NCBI GenBank assembly: GCA_028023455.1
Contig: JAQFVV010012402.1
Location: 10,708,292-10,772,291 of the forward strand
From: Epiperipatus broadwayi
Lineage: Eukaryota; Onychophora; Udeonychophora; Euonychophora; Peripatidae
Reading direction: 5' to 3'
DNA length: 64,000 bases
This document shows positions 11,513 to 22,354 of the stretch, one piece after another; within the stretch, counting starts at the first letter, position 1, and every line of letters starts with the position of its first letter. Both the position numbers and the translations under genes were made by a program. The notes below the pieces were generated by a model. The model saw only the letters and a program-made list of their open reading frames with translations. It did no database searches and had not been told where the DNA came from.

Positions 11513-12300
11513 TGAACCCAGACTTTCAAACTCCCTTCAGTCATTCACTCTCTTTAATATAACCAATATGCATGACCACATATATATGAAAAGAATAAAT
11601 GATCTCTAATATATATATTTCATACTTAACCAGCACTCATCAATTGGTTCAGATCATAATCTCCCACACATATATAATCAGTGCTTGGTTTAATATTAAG
11701 ATATCAAATCTACAAACTTTAATGGACAGGCTTCAATCCTCTACATCAGGGGTGTCCAACAAGTCGATCGTGATCTACCGGTCGATCGCAAAGCCATTTT
11801 TGGCCGATCGCGAGGCCAATCTGGCAAGAGCTGTTGGGTAATGAGTGAAACAAATTAAGTCAAGATTTTTAAGTTTTTTTATTATTTTTGTTTTTTTCTA
11901 AATTTTTTTTCAATTCTAGATAGGTGAAGTCCACTAAGTCGTGTCATTATTGAAAATATTATTTTTAATCTTGACTTTTTGAATTAATAAATATTGTTTA
12001 ATAAATATTATTAAAATGAATTAATAAATATTATTAATAAATATTGTTGCTTTAATTCCCCCAGACATGAGTTTTTTTGGCCGTTAAATAATAGTTATTT
12101 TTTACTAGGTAGATATATAAAAATAGTATGTATTTCACATCTCCCTCCATTTTATGCCTATGACAACCAGTCGATCGCCTATGACAACAAATCAATCGCA
12201 ACACTCTTTTAAAGTAAAAAGTCGATCTTATGAACACAAAAGTTGACCACCCCTGCTCTACATTGTCCAACTCTTCAGCCAACCATATCATTGAATAAAT
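11513..12300 (-). repeat. Hammerhead-type repeat copy, interrupted by a hAT MITE
   Basis: This is a single-armed, diverged copy of the family that forms the palindrome at 23,674-24,179. It shares AACCAGCACTCATCA, CTCCCACACATATATA and AATGGACAGGCTTCAATC with that copy. On the minus strand (about 11,596-11,660) the core reads UUGAUGA (first C changed to U), then a 5-bp stem II (GUGCU/AGUAU with wobbles), GAAA at 11,618-11,621, an AU-AUAU-AU stem III and UA. The outer end near 11,513-11,532 reads GGGTTCAAATCCAC on the minus strand, a good pol III B box. The hAT MITE at 11,747-12,255 splits the copy. Confidence 0.6.
11747..12255. mobile_element. Non-autonomous hAT element (MITE), 509 bp
   Basis: The termini are CAGGGGTGTCCAAC on the left and CAGGGGTGGTCAAC on the right (reverse complement). 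A perfect 8-bp target duplication CTCTACAT occurs at 11,739-11,746 and 12,256-12,263. Both ends are studded with GTCGATCG/GATCGA words. No transposase frame remains. TIR and duplication are diagnostic of hAT. It inserted into the hammerhead-type repeat and so is younger than it. Confidence 0.9.
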
Positions 12301-12662
12301 AAAATGCTATTTTATTTATCTTTTCTTTTATGCATTAGAAAAATTTTATTTCAAGATGCTTCATAAAAGTAAAAAAAAAATATAAAAGTTTTAAAATATT
12401 ATAATAAAATTATAAGACCAATCTATGTGTTTTTTTTTAGTTTTCTGGATATAATGCTACTGAATGTAGTATTAAAATGACACCTTTTCACTAATTTGTC
12501 ATTGAAACTAATGAACAGTAACAGATATCTTAAAAAATTAAGCATGGTCTTTATGAAAGAGTCAGATTCTATTTCTGTTATATAATATACATGTGCAAGA
12601 AAATATTTTATGGTAACTTAAACATGATTTTTATGAGAGGGACATACTTCATTTATACTATA
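12300..12662. other. AT-rich sequence, no gene seen
   Basis: No supported feature between the hammerhead-type repeat and the Tigger-like element. Confidence 0.4.
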
Positions 12663-13057
12663 TACAACCTTTACCCCACTTAGCGATTGACTATTTAACG
12701 ATATTTCACAATAGCGATCATCATCAATTTGTACTCACTACTTCGATTTACAATCGATTTTTCACTTAAACGATCGGGAAAAAAAAAATTTTTTTTTTGG
12801 CAGCCATCTTGAATTTTGTGTCACTGATAACGTCAGAGATAGGTATATTAAATTCATTTTACCCAAAAGCAAAAGTATATTATTATAATATGTATACAGG
12901 TAATGACTTTGATGTAATTATATACACATACAATATTTTATTCATAAAACACTTACAATATCTATAATTACTGAATCTATAATACTGTATACATCATATA
13001 TAATAACACAGCAAATGTGCATCCACTTTTTCTTTTAAAATATGTATATATGTTCTA

Positions 13058-13410
13058 CAATAATATCAACAAATTAAAAATCCTTCTCCTTTTTCTTTTC
13101 AAAAACTTTATTTTCTTATCTCAGTACTGAACATATACAGTGTATATATTTATATAATACAAAACTCCAACATTTCAATGTTGATTTGTAATTAAATAAT
13201 GTAAAAGAAAGAGTAATAAAATATAGTAGTGGGGGAGAGATATCCTTGAAAATGACTGTATGAAGATAAACAGTTAAAACATTGGAGTTTTGTATTATAT
13301 AAATACTGTATATACAGTATATATATATATATATGTGCAGTATTAAGATAAGAAAATAAAGTTTTTGAAAAGAAAAAGGAGAAGGATTTTTAATTTATTG
13401 ATAATACTGA
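13058..13410. repeat. Palindrome nested in the Tigger-like element
   Basis: The left arm AATCCTTCTCCTTTTTCTTT...AAACTTTATTTTCTTA...ATACAAAACTCCAA is the reverse complement of the right arm, which begins TTGGAGTTTTGTAT and ends AGGAGAAGGATT. The loop is about 13,175-13,275. Non-coding, MITE-like. Confidence 0.75.
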
Positions 13411-13422
13411 ATATATATATAA

Positions 13423-13520
13423 GTGTTGAATGTCTTTAGAAAAATTAAACTTTATTTAAATACATGTACAGTACTTGGATTATTTAAATAAAGTTTAATT
13501 TTTCTAAAGACATTCAACCC
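13423..13520. repeat. Near-perfect hairpin built from SINE-type tails
   Basis: GTTGAATGTCTTTAGAAAAA followed by TTAAACTTTATTTAAAT is matched by its reverse complement ending at about 13,517; the spacer is about 20 bp. The arm (AAATAAAGTTTAATTTTTCT + AAAGACATTC) also resembles the tail of the SINE-like copies at about 40,185 and 59,210, suggesting two tails joined head to head. Confidence 0.65.
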
Positions 13521-14303
13521 TGATGAAATACTCCAATATATAAATACAGTACAGGACAACTAAAATACCAGTAAAGCACTAAATATGAATATTAAACTGT
13601 GTCGGTGTGTTTTTTAATTATGATATATTATTTTTAGAACACCTGGATAATTATATAAAAATAGTTATTGATTTTGTAACTTCTTTTATAAACATGTTGT
13701 TTACACTAAAGTTTTTTCAAATCAAAAGAAAAACAACATTTTGAAACGCAAATGTCGAATTAGAAAAGTTTAAAAAGAAAAACAGATTGCATTTAATTAA
13801 TAATATTTCTACTCGAATGGGGGGGGGGTACTATTACATTACTAAAAATATACAGTAAGAAAAATAAACCTAGCTACGTTTTAGAAAATTAGAAGTTAGA
13901 TTTTTTACTTTTAAAATAAGTTGATTTTTTTTTCTAAAGTTGACTGCTTTACGATAAGCATTAAGCATTTTGTTACTGTGGAGTACAGTAATAAGTCTTT
14001 ATGTTCAATTAAATAATTAATAATTAAACATTGTTTTTTAATTTACATAATTTTACATAAGTAATAAACATAAATCTACAGTAATATGTACTGTAATACA
14101 AATTTTAAAAAAAAGTACTTCAGTATGGATTTTTTTTCTCATTATGATGAAAAACTTCTGCGGAAGAATATAAAAACTTTTAAATTCAAATTTAGTTTCA
14201 CTTTCTCTTTTTGCTATTCTGTACTTTTTAAGTGAAAATATGCATTTTTTTCCTAGTGATATAAAACTTTTCTTTTTAGATACTGTATTTAGTCATCATT
14301 GTC

Positions 14304-14360
14304 ATGAAAAAATCAAGAAAATCTTTGAGCTTGGAAACCAATGTGGATATTTTACGTTGA
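14304..14360 (+). pseudogene. Tigger transposase N-terminal stub
   Basis: The frame MKKSRKSLSLETNVDILR ends in a stop. It closely follows the start of the CENP-B/Tigger N-terminal DNA-binding domain (basic residues, then SLSLExKxxIL). Only this start survives; the sequence then runs into the 3' terminal region of the element. It identifies the element's family and orientation. Confidence 0.65.
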
Positions 14361-14483
14361 CTGGAATCGACCAAATTTTTTCCCATAGACCTCCATTATA
14401 ATTAAGTATTCTGTATATGATATTCTTGCTTAATGATGAGTTTTGGAGGACCAATTGCCACCGCTAAGTGGGGTAAAGGTGTA

Positions 14484-17400
14484 TATATTGTAACCTTATA
14501 TTTTGCTACAAAATATATAGCTTGGTAGAACTGATTTAAAATTTCCTATCTTTTTTTAGGTGACTTAATTACCATAGTTACCACTTTGTATGTACTTGAT
14601 ACTTGTATTCAAGTTGACTCAATAATGAGATTATGTAATTTCACTTTTTTTGGGTTAATATATTTTTTTTCTACATAGGTTTTGCCCTTTTCCAATTACT
14701 CAGTTGTACAAGCTATGTTTAACCTGCAAAACCAACAGCATATTATATCAAATTTAGTAATATATAAATAATAATAATAATAATAGTCATTATTTGTTTC
14801 TCTTTAAATAATCCTAAATATTAACTTTAGTTAATTGAAATGGTTTATTTAATTTTATCTTGAATTAGTCGATAGAATACAATGAACACATTTTTTTCTT
14901 CTTTCATTTCTAACAGAAATATGTAAATGAGTAGAAATGTAATTAGATAAAAGGGAAAGTGAATGTTCAGAGACTTTTTTTATTGACTGGAATAGAAACA
15001 ATCAGTATGTAAAAAATTTCTACTCTTAAAAAATGTAACAAAGATGAAAACTATTCCTTAAAATTAAGAATAAAGAAAGAAATTAAATTAACATTTTTCT
15101 TATATATAATTCAACTTGTGATGTTATTGTGTGTTAATAATAATATGAGTAACTAAGCTTAAACAAATCTGTTCAAGCCTGCTAATTGAGAATCTAACTG
15201 CTGATTATCTTCCAAAATATCCATAATTGAAATATACTGTATTATCAACAATGACAATGGGCATAATAGTCTTTAAAAATCAATCAACCTGGAAATATTC
15301 TTTATTGTTTATAGACTATATTAACCTTGGATATTATGTTCTATTTTGTAATTTTAAATTATATACTTCTACCATATGTGTGCAGAGTGGAATGCTATAA
15401 TATTTTTTTTCTGTTTTGCATGGCAGTGTCAGATCAGTGAAGATTTAGTTATATCCCACTTTGGATTTATGTTAGAGATAATATTCCTGCTATGTGAGTT
15501 ATCATCTTATTGTTAAAAAATAATATAGTTGTTGAAAAAAAAAACAACTAACCAGATAGTTATTTATCATTGTCTAGCAATCGTGGGATAATTATCTGCT
15601 TGGACTATCATTCCAAGTTTTCGACACTGACTAAATAAATTAAAAGTAATAAAATATTTTAACTTTAGAGAAATGCCTAAATAAAAGTAAGGAGGTTTAT
15701 TAATTTGAGGGATACTCTAATTATAAATAAAGAAATTGTTTAGCATGGAGGGATGCTCTATATTTGTGTGACAGTGTATTAAAAAAATAAGAATCAGTCT
15801 TAAACATTCATAAGGAGATTATTTAGATGGAGTTGATATATTTTCACACATGACCACATTATACATGTCATATTTTTAAATACCCCATGTATTCAGAGAG
15901 CCTACATGTGAATCAATTAATTATGCAATATTCATTATGGGCAAAAATGAAAAGTAATACAATCAAACTCATAAAATTCTATATGTTGTAATTAAAAAAC
16001 TATTCCATTTATATGATGTACATTAAGTTATAAGAAAATGTGTTATTGATTTCATTGGTGAATATTTCAATATACTTGAAATATTATGTATTTTAATTTA
16101 GGGTTGTTATTTAAATGAGTATGTATTTTATTTTGGTTTCTATTGTTATATTATCTTAAACATGTATGAAGTCTCGTGGTATACATTATATTGTACCTAA
16201 AATAATTATTTATCAAGGTAAATTAATTGGATTGAACATAAGGTATAGAGATTGAAGAGAATCAATTATTAGGAACCACACTTGCATAAATGTTTAATGA
16301 TTATTTAATGAATCTATAACGTACATAAACACCATATGGCTTAGTCCTATGTCTTTCCAGGATTATTGTGCATATGCTCATATTATATTTACTATGTATC
16401 ATTATTCTGTCCATGTTCTAGGCAGAGTCAGTCATTATCTCAGTTATTTCACAAACTAAAGTACTTATTTCATTTTATGTCTTAATTCATGCTCATAACA
16501 CTAGATGAGTCTCCTAATTTAATAGTTTTATAGGTGAGGGTAATTTTATGTCTCTTTTACTTGGAAAGTGAATATCTGCATTATTTTATAATGCTATATG
16601 GCACTATTCTGAGCTGGTAGTTCAATCTGCATAATTCTCTCTTCCCATTTTATTATATTCTTTGTATTCATTTCTGCACTGGTGGTTAATCTGCAGAACA
16701 TTCTGTAATGGTTCTTGTTGCTCTGATAATGTTTAGAAAACCCACAGGGCATTTAATGCTTTGTTATTCCTTTGTATAGATGAATACATCTGAAGGAATA
16801 CCATTGCTATTTGTTGTATAAATGTGCTTGGGCAGAGTCTCCATACATTATAATGTCAATATGGTTTCCCTCATTTTAAATCGATCCTGCATGTTTAGTT
16901 ATCAGCTATAAAGGGGGCATTTGATAAATTATTTTTATAATTATTACAGGTCAATTTATATAATACTTCAAGCTGAGTTGAGAATCAAATCTCCTCTTTG
17001 ATTCATTATCTCTGCATGAGCAACTTTTGCATGCTTATTAATACCAATCTTTATTATTATAAATTTGAGGCAATAGTGCATTGGTTCTGTTATTGACATA
17101 TTGGAAATGTGATTGGCTAGGTGTTTGAACCCATCCTCTATCCCCCAAGAGCTGAAATCAAATCCATTCATGAGAAATGTTATATTGTGTATATTGTGAA
17201 ATTTATATATATCATCCATATATAAAAACAAGTACATGTGATGGTATTTTATTTTGTTTATTTATTTATTTATTTTTGATGATTGTATTAATCAATTATT
17301 TATTGGTATTGATTGAGTTGTAAATAAATGTTAATTTTATAATTTATCATAACTATATCATTTCTATTTGTTATACATAGAAGCAGAAAATCCATCATAT

Positions 17401-18170
17401 TAAATAAGTCAGTTATTAGAGCACATATTGTCACTGATAATGCACACAAGGTTTACTGAAATTCTAGGAGCATATCTTAATGCTTTTGTTCTTGGGTAAT
17501 TAGTGATATACAAGATGTAATAAAATCCCATTTACCTTCATCATCACTTTAGCTATGCTTTGTTAGTTGTAGAATATAATCCAGAATTTGTTACTTTTAT
17601 TGATGTTTGTGAGGGACCAAAATTAGCTTTACATATAACAATAAGAGTCTCATTGCTATTGATTTGATTTGACAATTTAAATTAATAATGAAAAAACTTA
17701 AAGTTCATGTTGCTTACTTTTTATTGCAAAGCAAGCACCCTACATAACACTGCTGTATTAAAATCCTGTGTATATCTGAGCAGCGACCAATCAGTTATTA
17801 CTGTCTTGTTAAATGGCATGTATTTACCATGCGATAGTTAATATTTATATAATGGATTGTACATTTAATTCTGGAAAGCTAATCTTTAGTAGTTTCATAA
17901 ATCATATCATCTTGTCCATGGGCAGCCATAAAGTCTCATGTAAATAAAAAATTCTTAGTTTAAAGTTTTGAAATGTAGTTTTAAAATACAGTCATTAGTG
18001 AGAATAATTACTAAGTGAATAGTCACATAATTTACTTGGGCTAATTTAATATACCTTTATGCAATGGTGTGATGGGTTTTCACAGTGTATCCTGGTCTCA
18101 AACCAGATATCATAACAGCCTTGTGTTATATAATTAATTTTGCCTGTTATAGTCCAAGAGGAATGTTTCA
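14484..18170. other. Repeat-poor unique-looking sequence
   Basis: Unlike the rest of the window this stretch shows few palindromes or transposon ends. There are short simple repeats, AATAATAATAATAATAG at 14,769-14,785 and (TTTA)n at about 17,255-17,276. An 89-codon minus-strand frame at 16,968-17,237 is not recognised and has no supporting context. Possibly ordinary intronic or intergenic DNA, or ancient non-coding sequence. Confidence 0.4.
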
Positions 18171-18171
18171 G

Positions 18172-18175
<4 letters not shown>

Positions 18176-18215
<40 letters not shown>
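18176..18215. repeat. (TA)n microsatellite
   Basis: About 40 bp of uninterrupted TA dinucleotides. Confidence 0.95.
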
Positions 18216-18217
<2 letters not shown>

Positions 18218-19488
18218 GATGAACTTAAACATGGAAGAGACACAAATCCCATTATGTTATAAAGATTTTGTTAAATGTACTCAGAAAATAAGATATTAAT
18301 TGTCTTCAAAAACAAGTATGTATATGAACTTAATATACAATATTATAAAATGCCAGTTAAACAGAGAACTAGATGAGATGATGAAATTATATTTCAGATT
18401 GGTTTGTATAGTATTCACAGAATTCATCTTTAAATTTTTATTGGTTTTACTATCTTTTTTAAATCTGGAATTAGAATAGTCATATTCATTTATTAGTGCT
18501 GTTATTCTGGGGTTTATTTGGTAATTATTGTTTGTTTATGGCAATGTAGCAGAAAGATTTTCATTTATAGCTTTTAAGATTTCTCAGCCATTCAAACATA
18601 TCTTTTTATTTCTCTAGACTGGAAAAATGAAAGCATCAAGCTCTTTTTTTTCTTTCAGAATAATACTTATATTGATTTGTTTTCTGAATCTACATAAAAC
18701 TTTTTTTTTTTAATATTCAAAAGTAATATATTTCAGCTGTTGAAAAATTTACATCACTGAGGTGTCCATTCGCATAGAGTTTATCATAAGCAATTGTTTC
18801 TGATTTCTTTGACAACTTTGGAATCAGTTTCCTCAGAGAATATCTGTTGCCAAGACCTTGATTCTTTTGCATTCTAATATAACTTTAATGACCAGTTTGT
18901 CAAAATTTTGGTGTTTAGATACATTTGTGTACATAACAATTAAATGGGATAAAACTAATACTATTGCATCCAAAATATTTGCATTAGTGATAATAATCAA
19001 TCTGTTATTCTAATGTGATGACAGATGACATTACCAAACTTATGATAAGTAGCTCTAGAATGGATTATTGCTTCTAATCCAGATGTTAAAAGTAAACTGA
19101 AAAAAATATGATGCTTTTGTTTAAAATATACCATCATTACTAAATGTTTAATGATGTTTAAAATTAGCATATAATTAGGTTTCTCAAATGTGGCTTTTTG
19201 ACTATCATATATTCATATAAAACATTGTTTGAGTTCAAAGTCTTGAATTTGTGAGTCTTAAGATCACTAGCTTGAAAAATAATAATGGAAAATGGGTACT
19301 GATTATGTGAATGCATATTTAAACATTGCTAAAGGCTAGTAGCTAGAAAGTCATCTAAGGATTTAATTGCCATTATCAGATAGTATCTATTGATTACTAG
19401 AGTAAGAGTAGTGCAGATGCAAGAATGGGAATTCTGCCATTAATATTTTTTTAACTTTATCTTTCTTATTGCATTGCCAAATCCATAT
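18216..19488. other. AT-rich sequence, no gene seen
   Basis: No supported coding, RNA or mobile feature. Confidence 0.4.
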
Positions 19489-19720
19489 AATATTAATATC
19501 ATTTATCTTTATTACTTTTTACAATGCTTTTTACATCCCATTATTGATGGTTTTGATTGCCCCAGCAATATGTAAATTGTAAAATTACAACTTCATGTAT
19601 ATTTGTATTCATGTATTTGTATTGTGTTTTTTATAATTCTGAAGAAGATTTCTGAGGCAATCGAAACTGTCGATAGTGGATTGTAAAAAGTAATAAAGAA
19701 TATAAATGATATTAATAATA
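19489..19720 (+). repeat. Inverted repeat with hammerhead-derived module
   Basis: AATATCATTTATCTTTATTA and CTTTTTACAAT on the left are matched in reverse complement by ATTGTAAAAAGTAATAAAG and AAATGATATTAATA on the right. The right arm contains CTGAAGA, a GAUU/AAUC hairpin, GAAAC and CUGUC (19,638-19,671), the order of a hammerhead core with one core change (CUGAAGA for CUGAUGA). Outer stem I pairing UUUUUUAUAAU/AUUGUAAAAAG is present, but the inner part of stem I is lost on the 5' side. The left arm keeps only a GAUUGCCCCAGCAAU hairpin. Likely an inactive relic. Confidence 0.45.
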
Positions 19721-20075
19721 TTTTTTTATTATTTAAATTCTTTTAGAGTTTGCAAAATAAATTAAATTTGTTTATTGATGCTAGTCGCAAATGTCTGGTT
19801 CAGTGTGAATTTAATATTTTTAGTACTAAGGTGATAATTGGAAATGACTTCTCTTTTTATATTTATATTGACAAGTATACACTCTTTCATCAAAGATAGG
19901 TAAAATGTGTAGAAATTTAGGTGTTGATTTAGTATGCGCTCATGGCCACCATTTTGAATTACAAGAACCACCCAAACCATGCTGAAACATCCAACTGATA
20001 AATGACATCGATCAAAATGGCCATTTTCGTAGAGAAAAAAAACCAAAAATCAGAATTTTCATATAAAAAAAAAAA

Positions 20076-20365
20076 CCAATCACGTGGCTAAAATATTATA
20101 ACACAAAAATCGCAATTTTCATAAAAAAAAACCAAAATCGGAATTTGTCATAAAAAAAAAAAAACCCAATCACGTGACTAAAATTTTATAACACAGAAAT
20201 CGCAATTTTCATAAAAAAAAAAAAAATCGGAATTTGTCATAAAAAAAAAGCCAATCACGTGACTAAAATATTATAACACAAAAATCGCAATTTTCATAAA
20301 AAAAAAAACCAAAATCGGAATTTGTCATAAAAAAAAAAAAAAACCCCCAATCACGAAAAAAAAAA
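20076..20365. repeat. Tandem E-box/poly-A units, left arm
   Basis: About three and a half copies of a roughly 85-bp unit with AATCACGTG, CTAAAATATTATAACAC, AATCGCAATTTTCAT and AATCGGAATTTGTCAT separated by A runs. The mirror array with T runs occupies about 21,775-22,215 in the right arm. Confidence 0.8.
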
Positions 20366-20759
20366 CGTGATTAAAATATTAAAACACAAAATCGTATATG
20401 CCAAAAGATTATAACTTTAAAAAAAAGAAATCATATTTCAGTTTATTAAACCATTTACTCATCCTAATCAAAATGATGACTTAAAATTAATAGATTTAAA
20501 ATACTATATGCCAAAAGATTATAACTTATAAAATCGGAATGCTAAAAATGTTAAAAAATAATGATGAAAAGATTTTAAGCCATAATTATATTTTCATCCA
20601 GTTATAAAAATGGAATCACGAGACAAAAAAGGCGGCAAACATCTTGAATACACATTATCTACGTCTACATCAATCTTTTTTAAAAAATCATATTTCAGTT
20701 TATTAAACCATTTACTCATCCTAATCAAAATGATGACTTAAAATTTACTTTAAAATTCT

Positions 20760-21285
20760 TTAGGTTATTAAAAATCTTTGTTTTATTTAATTACTTTAAA
20801 ATATGTAAATTTTATATATTTAAAGAAATAGAAATAAAAACTCAGCGTTGTTGACATGTGATAATAAAATGTATTTATTTCCTTTAAACATGTTTCTGTG
20901 TTCATTTTTTGATGGTAAAAATCACTTGCATGTAAATAAGTAGAGATTTGGGTGCACCGAGATTTGTCTCGATTTCAAGAGTTCGACGTATCAATGCAAA
21001 TTATAGATTTCTCCAGCCTGTGTGGATCTCACGCGATCAAGAGTAGACTCCATTTTGACATTAGGAGATGAAATTCAAACAGTATCTATGTGGGACAAAG
21101 CAAGAATTTCTGGTAAGTAGAAGTTATAATTAAACATGTGGGTTTTTAATTAATATTTTTTCTCAATTTTTCCTTCACTTTTTCTGTTTAAAAATTCATA
21201 TGCTTTAGTTCATATATGTTTGATAAACTCGCAAACTAAAATTTAAACTAGCAATCACCGATCTTTCTTACATCATTATTTTTAG
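20760..21285 (+). other. Non-palindromic core of the foldback element
   Basis: This roughly 0.5-kb spacer between the arms is less A+T-rich. It contains TCTCACGCGATCAAGAGTAG and, at 21,085-21,120, AGTATCTATGTGGGACAAAG followed by AATTTCTGGTAAGTAG, where GGTAAGT is a good splice donor. It could be a remnant 5' exon of the lost transposase or captured host sequence. No protein was recognised. Confidence 0.4.
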
Positions 21286-22354
21286 CATTATGATTTTATA
21301 AGTTATAATCTTTTGGCATATAGTATTTTAAATCTATTAATTTTAAGTCATCGTTTTGATTAGGATGAGTAAATGGTTTAATAAACTGAAATATGGTTTT
21401 TTTTAAAAAAAAAGTTTAAATCTATCAATTTTAAGTCATCATTTTGATTAGGATGAGTAAATGGTTTAATAAACTGAAATATGATTTTTTTTAAAAGATT
21501 GATGTAGATGTAGATAACGTGTATTCAAGATGTTTGCCGCCTTTTTTGTCTCGTGATTCCATTTTTATAACTGGATGAAAATATAATTATGGCTTACAAT
21601 CTTTTCATCATTATTTTTTAACATTTTTAGCATTCCGATTTTATAAGTTATAATCTTTTGGCATATAGTATTTTAAATCTATTAATTTTAAGTCATCATT
21701 TTGATTAGGATGAGTAAATGGTTTAATAAACTGAAATATGATTTTTTTTTTAAAAGTTATAATCTTTTGGCATATACGATTTTGTGTTTTAATATTTTAA
21801 TCACGTTTTTTTTTTTTCGTGATTGGGGTTTTTTTTTTTTTTTTATGACAAATTCCGATTTTGGTTTTTTTTTTATGAAAATTGCGATTTTTGTGTTATA
21901 ATATTTTAGTCACGTGATTGGCTTTTTTTTATGATAAATTCCAATTTTGTTTTTTTTTTTTTATGAAAATTGCGATTTTTGTGTTATAATATTTTAGTCA
22001 CGTGATTGGCTTTTTTTTTATGACAAATTCCGATTTTGTTTTTTTTTTTATGAAAATTGCGATTTCTGTGTTATAATATTTTAGTCACATGATTGGGTTT
22101 TTTTTTTTTTTATGACAAATTCCGATTTTGTTTTTTTTTTTATGAAAATTGCGATTTTTGTGTTATAATATTTTAGTCACGTGATTGGTTTTTTTTTTTT
22201 TATATGAAAATTCCGATTTTTGTTTTTTTTTTCCTTCGAAAATGGCCATTTTGATCGATGTCATTTATCGGTTGGATGTTTCAGCATGGTTTGGGTTGTT
22301 CTTGTAATTCAAAATGGCGGCCGTGAGCGCATACTAAATCAGCACCGAAATTTA

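Larger units (their letters stand above)
12665..14481 (+). mobile_element. Internally deleted Tigger-like DNA transposon
   Basis: The left end reads CAACCTTTACCCCACTTAGC and the right end in reverse complement CACCTTTACCCCACTTAGCG, with TA on both outer sides (12,663-12,664 and 14,482-14,483). GCTTAACGATCG-type subterminal words (TTTAACGATA, TTCACTTAAACGATCG) are typical of Tigger termini. A transposase N-terminal stub starts at 14,304, only about 180 bp before the right end, so the rest of the gene was deleted. Two extra palindromes sit inside the long 5' region. Not autonomous. Confidence 0.8.
19920..22346. mobile_element. 2.4-kb foldback DNA transposon with long inverted arms
   Basis: The ends are GGTGTTGATTTAGTATGCGC on the left and GGTGCTGATTTAGTATGCGC on the right (reverse complement), flanked by an identical 8-bp word GAAATTTA at 19,912-19,919 and 22,347-22,354. 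Arms run about 19,920-20,755 and 21,290-22,346. Each arm has an outer CCGCCATTTTG-type block, an array of roughly 85-bp units (poly-A tract, CACGTG, ATATTATAACAC, TCGCAATTTTCAT, TCGGAATTTGTCAT) and an inner array of about 95-bp units (ATTTCAGTTTATTAAACC, ATTTACTCATCCTAATC, TATGCCAAAAGATTATAAC). The 8-bp duplication and long arms fit MULE/foldback or Merlin/Novosib-like elements; the superfamily is not settled. No transposase is visible. Confidence 0.8.

Noticed and set aside
16968-17237. 89-codon minus-strand ORF
   Set aside because: No recognisable domain and no splice or promoter context; length is achievable by chance. Left as unexplained.
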